In this document: positions 1 through 12,413 of the stretch, in pieces
Position numbering within the stretch: the stretch's first letter is position 1
Layout: each line of letters starts with the position of its first letter
Source: Panopea generosa
Taxonomy: Eukaryota > Mollusca > Bivalvia > Adapedonta > Hiatellidae
Assembly: GCA_029582155.1 (NCBI GenBank)
Contig: CM055903.1
Span: forward strand, 38,908,853-38,972,852
Direction: 5' to 3'
DNA length: 64,000 nt
Position numbers and translations under genes: made by a program
The notes under the pieces: model-generated
The model's input: the letters and a program-made list of their open reading frames with translations, nothing else
The model's database searches: none
What the model was told of the DNA's origin: nothing

Positions 1-890
1 ATCAAAAATCGTCAAAAAGGTCAAGTTCAAACCTAAATTACTTGCTACAAATGATCAACATAACATGATGATGTGTCGCGAATAAGACCCACACCCATAC
101 CTCAAAGGTCAAGGTCTCACTTTGAGTTTGCTTGACAACACTTTGAGTCGGTGTGAGATTTCATGTCCGGCCTGTAATTTTGTAATGCATAAATGGATTT
201 TATAAATACTTGCTACAAATGATTAACAAAACATGACGACGTGTTGCACTTAACACCCAGACTTCCACTTCAAAGGTCAAGGTCACAATTTAACTTTGTT
301 TGACAACACTTTCAGTCTGTTTGAAACTTCTTGTCTGATCTGTAACTTTGTCACCAGTGGATAAATACACTTGGCTCATTTGATCAACATGACATAATTA
401 AGTGTCACATGTAAGACCCAGAACCTTTCCTCAAAGGTCAAGCTCACACTTTCAACTTTGTCTTTAACTTGGCTCAAGTGGTCAAGATGACATGACAACG
501 TGTCACACATTAGACCTAGACCCCTATCTCAAAGGTCAAGGTCACACTTTGAGTTTTGTACGACAACACTCTGAGTCAGTTTGAGATTTCAAATCCGTCC
601 TGTAACTTACATACATGGATTGATTTAAAAAACAATTGGCTCAGTTTATCAATTGATCAACATGACATGACAGTGTGTCATGTTAAGACCCATAACCTTA
701 CCTCAAGGTCACATTTTCAGTTGATATTTCATGTTTGGTCAGTAACTTTGTCTTACATGGAGGGATTTTAAAATAGCTTGACACAAATGATAAGCATGTC
801 ATGATGACGTGTCACCTAAATTTACCTGTAGAAATACCCAGACCATTATACATCAGATGTCAAGGTCAAGGTTACACTTTAATGTAAAAA
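1..890. repeat. Imperfect tandem repeat with AGGTCA-rich core
   Basis: Five to six diverged units of roughly 100-170 bp share the order 'TTTGA(C)AACACTTTGAGTC', 'TTGCTACAAATGAT(C/T)AACA', 'ACATGA(T/C)GACGTGTC' and 'TCAAAGGTCAAGGTCAC'. The core recurs near 102, 271, 432, 530, 703 and 861. Short ORFs in it are incidental. The array runs off the left edge, so its full size is unknown. Confidence 0.75.
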
Positions 891-1680
891 AACCCATGAA
901 ATTAGTCTAGTCTGAAACATCAGTCCATTACTCTTGATATTCATGGATACATTGCTACCTATTACAACATATATTGTTATTTTCACAGACCATTTGGGGG
1001 GCATACGACACTTACCAGTGACATTTCTTGTGTAATTTCATTTTTTTATATTTTCTCATGGAATATGCAATAGACAGTGCATAATGATTGGCATTAGTGC
1101 ATTAAAACACCATCACTCATTTGCCATTTCCTTGCTGCGATAATGTGGCTTGGTCAGTCAGAACCTGGCCAGGTTTTAGTATCACCCCATTTTTATGCCA
1201 TCGATAGCTAACAGGTGTAACCCCACCATTGATTTTTGTTCTTTATTCTATAGTAAATAATAAAAGTTTGAAGGCTTGTCATTCATAGAGGGTCCCAAAT
1301 GAAAGAAGTGAAACCTACATTTTACTGTTTGTCAACCTCTGCACTATCAAAATATGATGAGAAAAGTAGGGGTCATGTGTCATATAAGTGATTTTTTTTC
1401 TGCTCAGTGTGTACACTGGTGACAAAGTGAAAGTAGACTTCTGAAATCATGAATTCATACCCCAATTTCCAAGCATCATTTTTTTTTCTAAATTCACAAT
1501 TTAAACATGACAATGCTATCAAGATGTTCAAAATACATCAATAATGCCATTCAAATAAAAAAATGAGCATTTAAATAAGGAAAATGCATTTTTAAAGAAG
1601 AAGAATTGAGGATTATTTATAACCGCCATTATGTGACTACCCCACGGAAGCACTTCCTTTTTGCAATGGTGGCACTATGC
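891..1680. other. No recognisable gene
   Basis: AT-rich non-coding sequence with short poly-T tracts. I found no exon, TIR pair or tRNA-like head. It lies upstream of the visible RXYLT1 exons and could be intron or intergenic. Confidence 0.5.
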
Positions 1681-1751
1681 GTAACAGATGATCAGTTAAC
1701 ACTTTGCTCCATAGATAGGTATTTTTCCCGCACCAATCACAGAAGGCCTTT

Positions 1752-1818
1752 GAAAACAGTGGAGGAAGAGTTCAGATTGCGTGTAACAAGCAATCTGAAC
1801 ACTTCCTGCACTGTTTTC
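1752..1818. repeat. Near-perfect 29-bp inverted repeat (hairpin)
   Basis: The arm at 1752-1780 (starts GAAAACAGTGGAGGAAG) and the arm at 1790-1818 (ends CCTGCACTGTTTTC) are reverse complements at 27 of 29 positions, around a 9-nt loop GTGTAACAA. It sits between pieces resembling the tail of SINE family B (1680-1700 and 1890-2080), so it may be a foldback element inserted into that SINE. A small-RNA precursor is possible but nothing else supports it. Confidence 0.7.
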
Positions 1819-1884
1819 CACTCTGTCAGTTAATATAAACATAATTCAATTTTGAAGAGTCCAAGAAAATGCTTATGGAGCAAA

Positions 1885-2080
1885 AGGTCAACCAGTACTT
1901 TAGGACACCTATCAGTGTAAAATAATTGATAATTTTCCCGCTCAAATCAGTGTTGAGAGACAAATGAGATAAATCATTATCATCATGGAGACTGTTGTCA
2001 GATGGGGATTCAAACTCACAATCCCTGGATTGATAATCAGACGTGCTATCATCTGAGCTAACAGACCTGGAAGCAAGTTT
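1885..2080 (-). mobile_element. tRNA-derived SINE, family B (degenerate copy)
   Basis: Reads on the minus strand as a worn tRNA-like head (2030-2080: the complement of GAGCTAACAG and of an A/B-box pair with 'GTGAGTTTGAATCCCC'), followed by the family body with 'CTCATT' and 'AAGTGGG'-like motifs. The same body occurs at 12898, 23577, 33187, 33838, 46967 and 50752. Confidence 0.65.
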
Positions 2081-2560
2081 CACACCATAAAAGTATTATT
2101 ATCTAAAAGTTAAATAATGATCAAAACTAAACAATTTAATGACATCATCTGTTATACCAGTTAATTATAATTATTTACTTTTTACAGATTTTATTTTTCT
2201 ATCACCCATTCAATAATTTTGTCAAAAATGCTTAAACGGCCACTAAATAAAAAATATGATCCTGCTGATCCTGTGCTATAAAATCCCAATACATGATGTT
2301 CCTGGAATATCCAAGTAAAAATGTCTGGCTTATCAATTAGCAATTAAGATGTAGGTGTAATGGATACAACATGTTCTTATACACTGCTACATTTTCTGTA
2401 ACTTTGTAGTCTGGTCCAAATATTGCAAGCCTTATATAGAAAACTTGACTGCAGACTATGTTTTTATCTAGAGCCATTTAGTTTTTGGTCAATTTGGTCA
2501 TTCTTCCTACTTTTGGTAAATTATGTTCTAGTTGTATGGTTTATAGTGCCGCTTTAAAAA
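2081..2560. other. No recognisable gene
   Basis: AT-rich non-coding stretch. No splice-bounded exon, TIR or RNA gene was seen. Confidence 0.5.
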
Positions 2561-2564
2561 TGTT

Positions 2565-2830
2565 TCTGTAGTATCACGGTGGTGTCTACTTGAAACAGTA
2601 ATCTGAGTGCTGCCTGGCACTGAAGCATCATGCTGCAGACACATGGTATGGTACCCCTCACTCAGTCACATTATACTGACACCGGGCTGACAAGACCTAG
2701 AACTATCCTTTAAATGCTGGGTGCCGATCGAAGAAGCTTTTAGTACCATTTTCAAGCCTTTGGTATGACCTGGCCAGGGATTGAACCTATGACCTGCGTG
2801 GCGAATACACTACCACTAGACTATGCTGCA
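2565..2830 (-). mobile_element. tRNA-derived SINE, family A
   Basis: A member of a repeat with copies at 16040, 35480, 48468 and 59863. On the minus strand it starts with a tRNA-like head ('TAGTGGTAGTGTATTCGC', then 'GGTTCAATCCC') at about 2780-2830. The body carries 'GGTACTAAAAGCTTC', 'TAGGTCTTGTCAGCCC' and 'GTGTCTGCAGCATGATGC'. Orientation follows from the A/B-box head. Confidence 0.8.
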
Positions 2831-3229
2831 GTATTGGTAAATGATACAAAGACCTATTAACTTCTGAGGATAATTTCCAGTGACAATTTTCACAAATTCC
2901 GATTCTAGACAAAATCTTTCTAAATGTTGAAAGTTGAAATCCCAGAGATCAGTGTTTTCATGTCATCTGCTTTAGGGCTAATGGTTCCTGGTGTTTTAGT
3001 CTTTGTTTTTTTTCTGGAGATGACAACAGCTGACTTAACATGGGCACAAATATCCCATATAATTATTTTATGGGGTAGGTCACTGAAATGTCATGGTCAT
3101 AGGGGTAAAATACTGGTTAAAGTTCCATAAATTTTTTTTAAACAATTGATTTTTTTCTTGATTGGTAAAGAAAATCTCTGTCTGCCTGTGTCTGTGTAAA
3201 TGGGTTGAAAACAATGTAAAGATAATATG
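2831..3229. other. No recognisable gene
   Basis: A 68-codon open frame at 2924-3130 has no splice context or family resemblance that I recognise. Otherwise AT-rich non-coding DNA. Confidence 0.45.
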
Positions 3230-3234
3230 CATTA

Positions 3235-3380
3235 CGGTAATCTTCATGGCCATGTGGTCTAAGAGAGCCCAGCTTGGTAAAGAAAAAATTATGTGAGAAA
3301 GTTTGTCGGAGTTACATGCAGAAGGACGGTGGTTCTACTCAGATTCTTTCAGAGGTCTTCCTCCACCAATAAAACCATAT
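3235..3380 (+). mobile_element. SINE family D fragment
   Basis: Carries the family body 'GGTGGTTCTACTCAGATTC', 'AGGTCTTCCTCCACCAATAA' and a tail with 'ATGCCATATATAA...TGTTGGAAAT'. The same body occurs at 35712, 42945 and, reversed with a tRNA-like head, at 56095-56292. The head of this copy is decayed. Confidence 0.65.
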
Positions 3381-3520
3381 CATATATGACGTGCCCTTTG
3401 TTGGAAATGCCATATATTTATATAATGTGCCATGTGTTGGAAATATCATATATAACATGCCATGTGTTGGAAATACCATATAATTATATAATGTGCCATG
3501 TGTTGGAAATATCATATACA
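3381..3520 (+). repeat. Minisatellite grown from SINE-D tail
   Basis: About four units of roughly 30-35 bp built on 'GCCATGTGTTGGAAATA(C/T)C' plus 'ATATAATTATATAATGT' directly continue the SINE tail. The same unit forms a second array at 4235-4500. Confidence 0.75.
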
Positions 3521-3745
3521 GTTGATATTCACCAACTCGCACTCTGATATTTCGAATTTCCGGTTATTTCAAATTTGAAGTTCGGTCTCGTTTTTCCCCT
3601 TCTATTTCTATATTAAATAACTCCTGATACAATGTATATCAAATTCCAGTAATTCGAATTTTTCACTATTTCGAATCTGTTTTTCGGTCCCTTCATCCTA
3701 AAATCTATTGATTTTTCTCTCGTTATTTCGAATTTTTAACACCAT
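3513..3745. mobile_element. Possible pogo/Tigger-like element fragment
   Basis: Begins with TACAGTTGATATTCACCAAC and continues with repeated 'TATTTCGAATTT(C/T)' and 'TTCGGTC' motifs, typical of TIR and subterminal sequence of Tigger-like DNA transposons. No matching opposite terminus or transposase was found. Confidence 0.4.
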
Positions 3746-4234
3746 GTGAAGGTGAAAGGCAAACCGTTGAAGGTGATAATTGTTAATCCCATACCTGTAA
3801 TTTATCGCTTCATGTGTCTGTACTGGCAGGTAAGTTAATTGTGTCATCAAATTGTTATGATACAAACACAAGTGATACACATGCTAATTAGACAAACAAT
3901 GCCGAAGTGTTAGAAGATGTTTTTGACATGTGCTATTTTTTGTCATAATTTTTATTTGTAAAATTGTTGTAACCATTGCTTGTATATAACCTGTGTTTAT
4001 ATCTCAGTTGCCTATTCTATCGATTTGATATTCATGTAAATAAAAAGTATAAAAATAAAAAGTATATTTTGTTTATCTATTATATCAAACTCAAAAATAT
4101 ACAATGTTCACGCACTGTGCAAATAGACAATTAGCCTACACACTGATAACAACGCATAACATACGTTTGCGTAGAAGGAAATAACGCATGTAAACAGTAA
4201 AATTTACCACGATTTAAGATAAATCCACAGTACA
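3746..4234. other. No recognisable gene
   Basis: AT-rich non-coding sequence between two related minisatellites. It might be the interior of a decayed transposon. Confidence 0.4.
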
Positions 4235-4500
4235 CATCTGTATAATTATATATCATGCCATGTGTTGGAATACCGTATAATTATATAATGTGCCATGAGT
4301 TGGAAATACCATATAATTATTTAACGTTCCATGAGTTGGAAATACCATATGTATAACATGCCATATGTTGGAAATACTGTATAATTATATATCATGCCAT
4401 GTGTTGGAATACCGTATAAATATATAAGGTGCCATGAGTTTGAAATACCATATATATATATATATATAACATGCAATGTGTTGGAAAAAGTGTTAAACCC
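4235..4500. repeat. Second SINE-D-tail minisatellite
   Basis: Seven or so units of 'ATGCCATGTGTTGGAA(A)TACC' alternating with 'GTATAATTATATA', variable length 30-45 bp, ending in a (TA)n run and 'GTTGGAAAAAGTGTTAAACC', which matches the 3' end of SINE family D. Confidence 0.75.
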
Positions 4501-5600
4501 CATTCAAAAAAAGGAAAAGAATTTTCAAATTCTAGTCTTCCTCACCATACATATGCAAACACTTACTTCATGAATCAGACAGGACTTAAATGTGTTTATG
4601 GCTCCTGAATTATATATAGGAAATAAACTGGTCTTGTTCGACAACTGGCACATTTAGTGCACATAAATGTAACACATATTAATATCATATCATTGTTAAT
4701 ATTCCCTCAGTTTGTTAAATAATTCATCAACAGTCCACATTGTTAGACCTTTTTATGTAAAATTAGTCGCAATTTCTTCCCTCATTTCCGTTGGGTATTG
4801 ATTGGATGTAATGTAAAAAAAAGTGGAATAATATTGCCATATAGCAGACCCCCAGACATGATTGGCCACATCATACAAATAAATGTTATTATTGTTTCAC
4901 TTCTCTGGCCACGTGGAGCTCAGCTTGTACATCTTAGCAGTTTATCGATTATGGTGCATGTATTAGACAGATGTTTTACAGCTTTTGCTGTAATAATAAT
5001 TTGTTATTGTCCATAAATAATGTATTAAATATCAGTCAATTTTAGTGGGGAAGGGAATTTAAGTTCACCTGGTTTAATCAAAACTTCTGATTTTTTATAT
5101 ATTATTAAAATTTTTGGCATTTTTAGAAGTTAATGGAATTTAGGTTCACATGGTTTAATCCAAACTTGCTGAACTTAATAATTATTCCAAGTTTGCTGGA
5201 TATTTAACAATACCTTGAAAATTCATACTTTTTTTAGAAACATATTCATTTGGTTTAGATTTTCACCTGTGTTTGAGTTTCACCTGGTTTAATAAATTTG
5301 CTGAAATTCAAGTTCAGATAAGAGTTGCATATTTAAAAATGTGTAAACTAAACACTTTTATTATAAGGCTCAGTGCCACCTTGATTACCACTATGACCTC
5401 CTAGGTCGATAGGTTCTGATCTCTTATTAGGTGTAGATAGAAATAGAATTTCAATTTGATTGAAAGTTATTTTAGAAATTAAAACAAGACTAGGGGGTAG
5501 CAATTAATATTAACTGACATTTCATATTGTTAAGAAGGTTAAATAATAAATTAACATATACCTATTGCAAAGTACAGATCAAAGTTTCATACCTGGGATC
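4501..5600. other. Non-coding, weak internal repeats at 5040-5340
   Basis: No exon recognised. Around 5040-5340 the phrase 'TT(A/C)ACCTGGTTTAAT' recurs three to four times with 'AACTTGCTGAA', indicating an old degenerate tandem repeat. Confidence 0.45.
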
Positions 5601-5605
5601 ACCTC

Positions 5606-5606
<1 letters not shown>

Positions 5607-5636
<30 letters not shown>

Positions 5637-5662
5637 ACCACACACACACACACACTCACACA
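5607..5662. repeat. Poly-C run (30 nt) followed by (CA)n
   Basis: An uninterrupted run of 30 cytosines at 5607-5636 is followed by CACCACACACAC-type dinucleotide repeat. The minus strand is G30, able to form quadruplexes. Homopolymer length may be unreliable in assembly. Confidence 0.9.
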
Positions 5663-6161
5663 AATGATAATAATAATAAAAATTTAATGTATATATATAT
5701 GTTTTTATATGATTATAATTATGTTCATTAAATTTTGAAAATAAGCTATTGTTTCTTTTTTTTTTTTCAAATAAACATAATTATAGTCCAGGGTACAATT
5801 CTTTGACCTGTGTCACAAAGCAATGACAAAGATGTGAATATAGTTTTGCTTTATGAAAGTCATTGTGCAGCCAATTATACCAACTATGCAATAAAACCTT
5901 ACAAAACCATATATAAATCAATTTGATAACACGTTGGAGCAAGATTCTTGGATTCCCATGGAAACATAATCTCCAAGTTTTGTTAATGAGCTGTGCAGTG
6001 GTACTCCAGTTCACCGATAATTGTCATGTAAAGAATTGAATACTTGCAACATATCATTAAAATGTAATTTACAACCATTGTTATTTATCACGTCACTCTG
6101 TGAAACACAGTTAACAAGCATGCTGCCTGTTTCTTATCAGTCACGACTTGTTTCATGTAAC

Positions 6162-8109
6162 GGGCAATGCATAAAATATTCATGACATCATTTATGAACA
6201 ATATAGTGCCAGATTTGACTAACTTGGACCAAGGGCAATGCATAAAATAGTCATGACATCATTTATGAACAATACAGTGCCAGATTTGACTAACTTGGAC
6301 CAACGGCAATGCATACAATGGTCATGACATCATTTATGAACAATATAGTGCCATATTTGACTAACATGGACCAAGGGCAATGCATACAATAGTCATGACA
6401 TCATTTATGAACAACAAAGTGCCATATTTGACTAACTTGGACCAAGAGCAATGCATACAATAGTCATGACAACATTTATGAACAACATAGTGCCAGATTT
6501 GACTAACTTGGACCAAGGGCAATGAATACAATAGTCATGACAACATTTATGAACAACATAGTTCCAGATTTGACAAACTTGGACCAAGGGCAATGCATAC
6601 TATAGTCATGACATCATTTATGAGCAATATAGTGCCAGGTTTGACTAGTTTGGGCCAAGGGCAATGCATACTATAGTCATGACATCATTTATGAGCAATA
6701 TAGGGCCAGATTTGACTAACTTGGACCAAGGGCAATGCATACAATAGTCATGACATCATTAATGAACAACATAGTTCCAGATTTGACAAACTTGGACCAA
6801 GGGCAATGCATACTATAGTCATGACATCATTTATGAGCAATATAGTGCCAGGTTTGACTAGTTTGGGCCAAGGGCAATGCATACAATGGTCATGACATCA
6901 TTTATGAGCAATATAGGGCCAGATTTGACTAACTTTGACCAATGTCAATGCATACAATAGTCATGACATCATTTATGAACAATATAGTGCCATATTTGAC
7001 TAACATGGACCAAGGGCAATGCATACAATAGTCATGACATCATTAATGAACAACGTAGTGCTTTATTAGACTAACTTGGACCAAGAGCAATGCATACAAT
7101 AGTCATGACATCATTTATGAGCAATATAGTGCCATATTTGACTAATATGGACCAAGGGCAATGCATACAATAGCCATGACATCATTTATGAACAATATAA
7201 TGCCAGATTTGACTAACTTGGACCAAGGGCAATGCATACAATAGTCATGACATCATTTATGAACAATATATTGCAAGATTTGACAAACTTGGATAAAGGG
7301 CAATGCATTAAATAGTCATGACATCATTTATGAACAATATAGTACCAGATTTGACTAACATGGACCAAAGGCAATGCATACAATAGTCATAACATCATTT
7401 ATGAACAACATAGTGCCAGTCTTGACTAACTTGGATCAAGTGCAATGCATACAATAGTCATGACATTATTTATGAACAATATAGTGTCAGATATGACTAA
7501 CTAGGACCAATGGCAATGCATACAATGGTCATGACATCTTTTATGAACAACATAGTGCCAGATTTGACTAACTTGGACCAAGGGCAATGCATTCAATAGT
7601 CATGACATTAGTTATGAACAATATAGTGCCAGACTTGACTAACTTGGACCAAGGTCAATCCATACAATAGTCATGACATCAATTATGAATAATATAGTGC
7701 CAGACTTGACTTACATAGACAAAGGTCAATCCATACAATAGTCATGACTTCATTTATGAACAATATAGTGCCAGACTTGACTAACTTGGATCAAGGTCAA
7801 TCCATACAATAGTCATGACTTCAATTATGAACAATACAGTGCTAAACTTGACTTACTTGGACCAATGACAATGCATACAATAGTCATGACATCATTTATA
7901 AACAATACAGTGCCAGATTTGACGAGTTTTGACCAAGGGCCATGCATACAATAGACATGACATCATTTATGAACAAAATTGTGCCAGATTTGACTAACTT
8001 GGACCAAGGGCAATGCATACAATAGTCATGACGTCATTTATGAACAATGTAGTGCCAGATTTGACTAACTTTGACCAAGGGCCGTGCATACAATAGTCAT
8101 GACATCATT
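6162..8109. repeat. 71-bp satellite, about 27 copies
   Basis: Head-to-tail units start at 6162, 6233, 6304 and so on with a 71-bp period, built from 'GGGCAATGCATACAATAGTC', 'ATGACATCATTTATGAACAA', 'TATAGTGCCAGATTTGACTA' and 'ACTTGGACCAA'. Copies differ by a few percent to about 15 percent. The array ends about 400 bp before the first visible RXYLT1 exon. Confidence 0.95.
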
Positions 8110-8507
8110 GTATATAACTGAAATATTGTTGAAAAAATGTGCAAACTCCCAACATAAGCAGTTTTATGATATTGGTATTTATTGAGACATTGTAAAATCG
8201 TGTCAATATTTGGGATAAAATTAAGGTCCAATTTCCTTCTTTTTTTTTGTTTTTCAAATGTTTAAAACATTTATAATAGTTTTTCTCTCAATTTTTTCCT
8301 TATTTCTTAATTTCTTTTTTAAAATTTCCTGTTTTAATTACATTCACACTTTTTCCGACCCCTTTGTCTGATTGAACCCTTTCAATAGGAGAGACATTGA
8401 TGATTGTCCCACTTAAAATGTATCAAGCAACACCAGATTGTATTAAGTTTATCAGGCATAGCCTTAATAATATTAATATTGTAACTTACTGACAATATTT
8501 TTTACAG

Positions 8508-11500
8508 ATTCCGGACTGGTCCAGGCGTGCTTCCTGACAAAGTGCCAAAAGAAACTGAAAACCTTTTGCTCATATTAAACGGCAAGGTGGACTTCTGTAA
8601 AATGTGGCTTAATTCGCTGCAGAATTTGTCTCAGTTGAAAAACGTTGCGGTGGTTACACTAGGAAGTGAAACGTGTAATAACTCTTGGATATATCATTAC
8701 ATGCATAATAAAGGTGGACTGGTCAAGTTTGTCTTTCTCGTGTATGACAGCCCAGACATTGATAACAACAACTTTTATCAGTGGCCACTTGGAGTTGCTA
8801 TGTAAGTACATCATATTACAATATATACGAGGGGGGATCAGAAAGCTCGTAGATTTTTGCCATAACATATTTATATAAGTTATACAATGCAACATACTGT
8901 AATTGTATTTAGAATAAATATATATGGGACATATTTTGAAAATTATAGCATGATTCGTCAACTATTAAGAAAGTAAGGCACTATTCAAAGCATAGCAGTT
9001 AGATATGTCGTGGCAAAATGATGACGTTTTATTCAATAAAAACCAATGTCAAAATTTTAAATAGGTGCTTTTGTATTAAATTTACTGAGTCACTCCTTCT
9101 CAAAATACTCTCCTCCGTGGTCTATACGTTTTTGCTACGATTTACACCATTGAGTGAACATGTTAACGAAATCCAAAGATGGTATACTGAACATAACATT
9201 CTGTAAAACATGCTTTAATTCCAATATGTCTTCAAACCGACTTCCCATTTGCTCCTTTTTAATGACTGATAACCGGCATTCTAAAAAACATTAATTTTGT
9301 GAAATTCAAACACTAGAGACCATGAAACATTAGATTCACCGTACATACTTTTGTTTTTCTGTTTGAGCAGATGTATTATCTAACATGGAGCAGAACTTTT
9401 TCGAAACTGCGGTATTCCGTGTGATAATCCATTTTTAAGTGCCCTGACGTCATTTTGTTTCTAACAAAATGGCATACTGTAACATCATAATATTGACGTC
9501 ATAGTGAGATGCGCATAATTGGTGGCATTTTTTTAAAGGATGTAAACAAGCATACGATACAGTACACATTGATATTTTTTATTTAAAAATAAAACCCATT
9601 TTGGCAACGCTACACTTGTTTGAATAGTATAGGTAGGAAAAAAGCAAAAACTGCCCCGACTACGTAAATCAAAGTTTCCATAGTTACTATAGAAAATAAA
9701 GTAATGATGAAAAATTATAAAATTTTTGCAAAATTACTTCAAATATGTAGCGGCACCAGCACCCTGAAAATTATTAGAAAATAATAATAAATAAAAAAGT
9801 TATAGCAAAAGACTACAAACTTTCTGATCCCCCCTCCTATATATAGTATAAGTCAAATAGTATTTAAATGCTACTAAAAACATCCCCCAGTATATCATGC
9901 CTATACAATAATACTCACTGACCAGTCGCGTAACTATTTTTTTTTTTTTAATTTGATCCTTCGTACTGGATTATATATTGTAAAATTTGAGTTATATTAT
10001 AAAGTGTCCAAATGATGATGTGAAGGACGTCAAGCATTATGTAATTAGAATGGGGATTTTGATTCAAGTTCAGCACTCACCCCATTTGAAATATTGTTTT
10101 TGTCATGTTTTGAATAATAAAATATATCAACCAAACCATTTGGATTTTATTTATTTATAATTTTTAGATGCTTTTTATCCATTTTAAATTTTTTTATTTA
10201 AAAAAATTAATTTTATCTTTTAAGGCATTCATAGCATTTTTTCCTCATAATTATGTGATCTTTAAAGTGAGTTTATTTGGAAAAATGCTTGAAATGTATT
10301 GAAAAATAAATTTATTTTTAAAATTGATAAAAAGCATCTGATTATTATTAATAAATAAGATCTGAATGGTTTGGTACGTCAAATCAACCAAAATATGACA
10401 TTATCAATATTTATAAGTTCTAAAAATAAACAGCTATTAATGCTGCTTGATGACCTTTGCATTGTCATTAAAATGAAACAATTTTTACTACATGGAAACC
10501 TGCATAACAGATCAAGTTGAAATTAAAATGAAATCACATGACTCATTAAATACATATTTTATGTGGGAAATCTATTTGAGTGTAGCCTAGGCGTGTAGCA
10601 CAAGTTAGGAAATTCACTTTTCATTATATTATTTTGGCAATTCGGTGTCAGTGAGTATATATAGGCATACTATGTTGAAAAAAACACAACATTTTTAGCC
10701 AATTTTAAAATTTTGAAAAATCCTGATATAAATTCCATTTCAAGATGTATAAGATATATTCTTATTTTGTTCTGATCATAATGTATCATAACATAAAAAA
10801 TACAAGTACTGATGGTAACAGTTTTAAAACATGCTCTTACACTTCTCTACTACAAGAAAATTCTTCAGACTGGAAATACACAAGTAAATATTGACATTAA
10901 CAATGTTCAAACATTGAAACTAACAGCAGTGAACGGAGATTAACTAGACATCAAATATGAAAGGTTTAAGTTACACAAAACACGTCAGGTTCACATAAGT
11001 ACACAAATACATGGTTTACCAACAATTGATACAATGATGCATAGGCATGCATTGATGTAGTGGTGCAAAAAGGATACAGGTTTAACTAGATATGTGCCTG
11101 TCAACATCTATGCCCCAACTGTGCCTATAGCTTTACTGTAGCAATGCCATTTAACTTAAATTTTGACTAGTGATAGTTGTATAACTGGAGATCTGATCTT
11201 TGTACGGAGACTTACAAGCAAATTTGACCATAATCAATTGAGAAGTTTAGAAGGAGTGGTGCTGGTAATAATTACAATTAAAAGTAACCAAAGGGCAATA
11301 ACTGCACCTTAGTTGATGGAGCACAATTTAGATTAAAGGAGTAATACAAGACAAGATTTACAATTAAAATTATCAAAGAACTATAACTCCACCAAATTTG
11401 ATCAACCAGAACGCAGCAACAGTATCCACAACTGGATTTCATATTGAAACTCTAACAAGTTTTCCAAGTTTAGAAGGAATATAGCACTCACAAAATTTTA

Positions 11501-12351
11501 CCATTAATATAGTGAAAACGTCATAACTCTGCCAAAGGCCAATGAACAGGAACACATTAATAATATGCGCAATACACTTTGTACTGATACTCGCTTTGGC
11601 AAAAATCTATTCAGAAGTTTAAGAGAAATAGAGCTGACAAACTATGACTTTATATACATATATTTACCTTTGAAAATATAAAAGTTCATAACTATGCCAC
11701 AAGTGGATGGATCAAAACATGATGATAATATGCACAACTAGAGCTGACAAGAAAGTGTAATGGAAGAACGGACTGACGAAAAGACAACTGCATAAGCACT
11801 CTCTCTTAATGATAGCTGTATAAAAAGCTAGAGAGTGTAAAGTAACACTTTTCAACCAGATAACAATAGTATGAATGTTTTGATATATTCCAACTATGAC
11901 TTCAAGAGTAATCTATAGGGTGTTGACTTTAATCTCACCTCAGAGTTCACAGATTTGATCCCAGACTCAATCTGAGGGCCTCTCAGTAACAACACCCAGT
12001 ATTGATTCTACCCAGTTCTGAGCTTATTTAGCAATCAAGCTACAATAAATTAATATAAATTTATGTAAAAAAATGTGTGGATATAAACATGTGTCAGTCG
12101 GAAAGGTTTGACATTATTAAGAATCCATGTTACTGATAAAAATATATTTGAAATGATTTGTTTCAGGTATCGAGGCTTTCCTAAAATAGACAGCTCTCAA
12201 CTTCCTGTGCATAAGGTCAGAAGGTACACATGCAACTTTATGGGAACCATTTACAAAAATTCATCTCGTGAAGCTCTGCTGAAAATTTTAGAAGGAAGCT
12301 CATTTAAACAAGACTGCTACATCAAGCCAAGAATGAGGTATAAGATCATTT

Positions 12352-12413
<62 letters not shown>

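Noticed and set aside
1606-1833. 75-codon frame as a possible upstream RXYLT1 exon
   Set aside because: It spans the 29-bp hairpin and SINE-like sequence and has no similarity to the RXYLT1 N-terminus.
6162-8109. 71-bp array considered as CRISPR or protein repeat
   Set aside because: No spacer-like variable segments and stops in all frames; it is a satellite.
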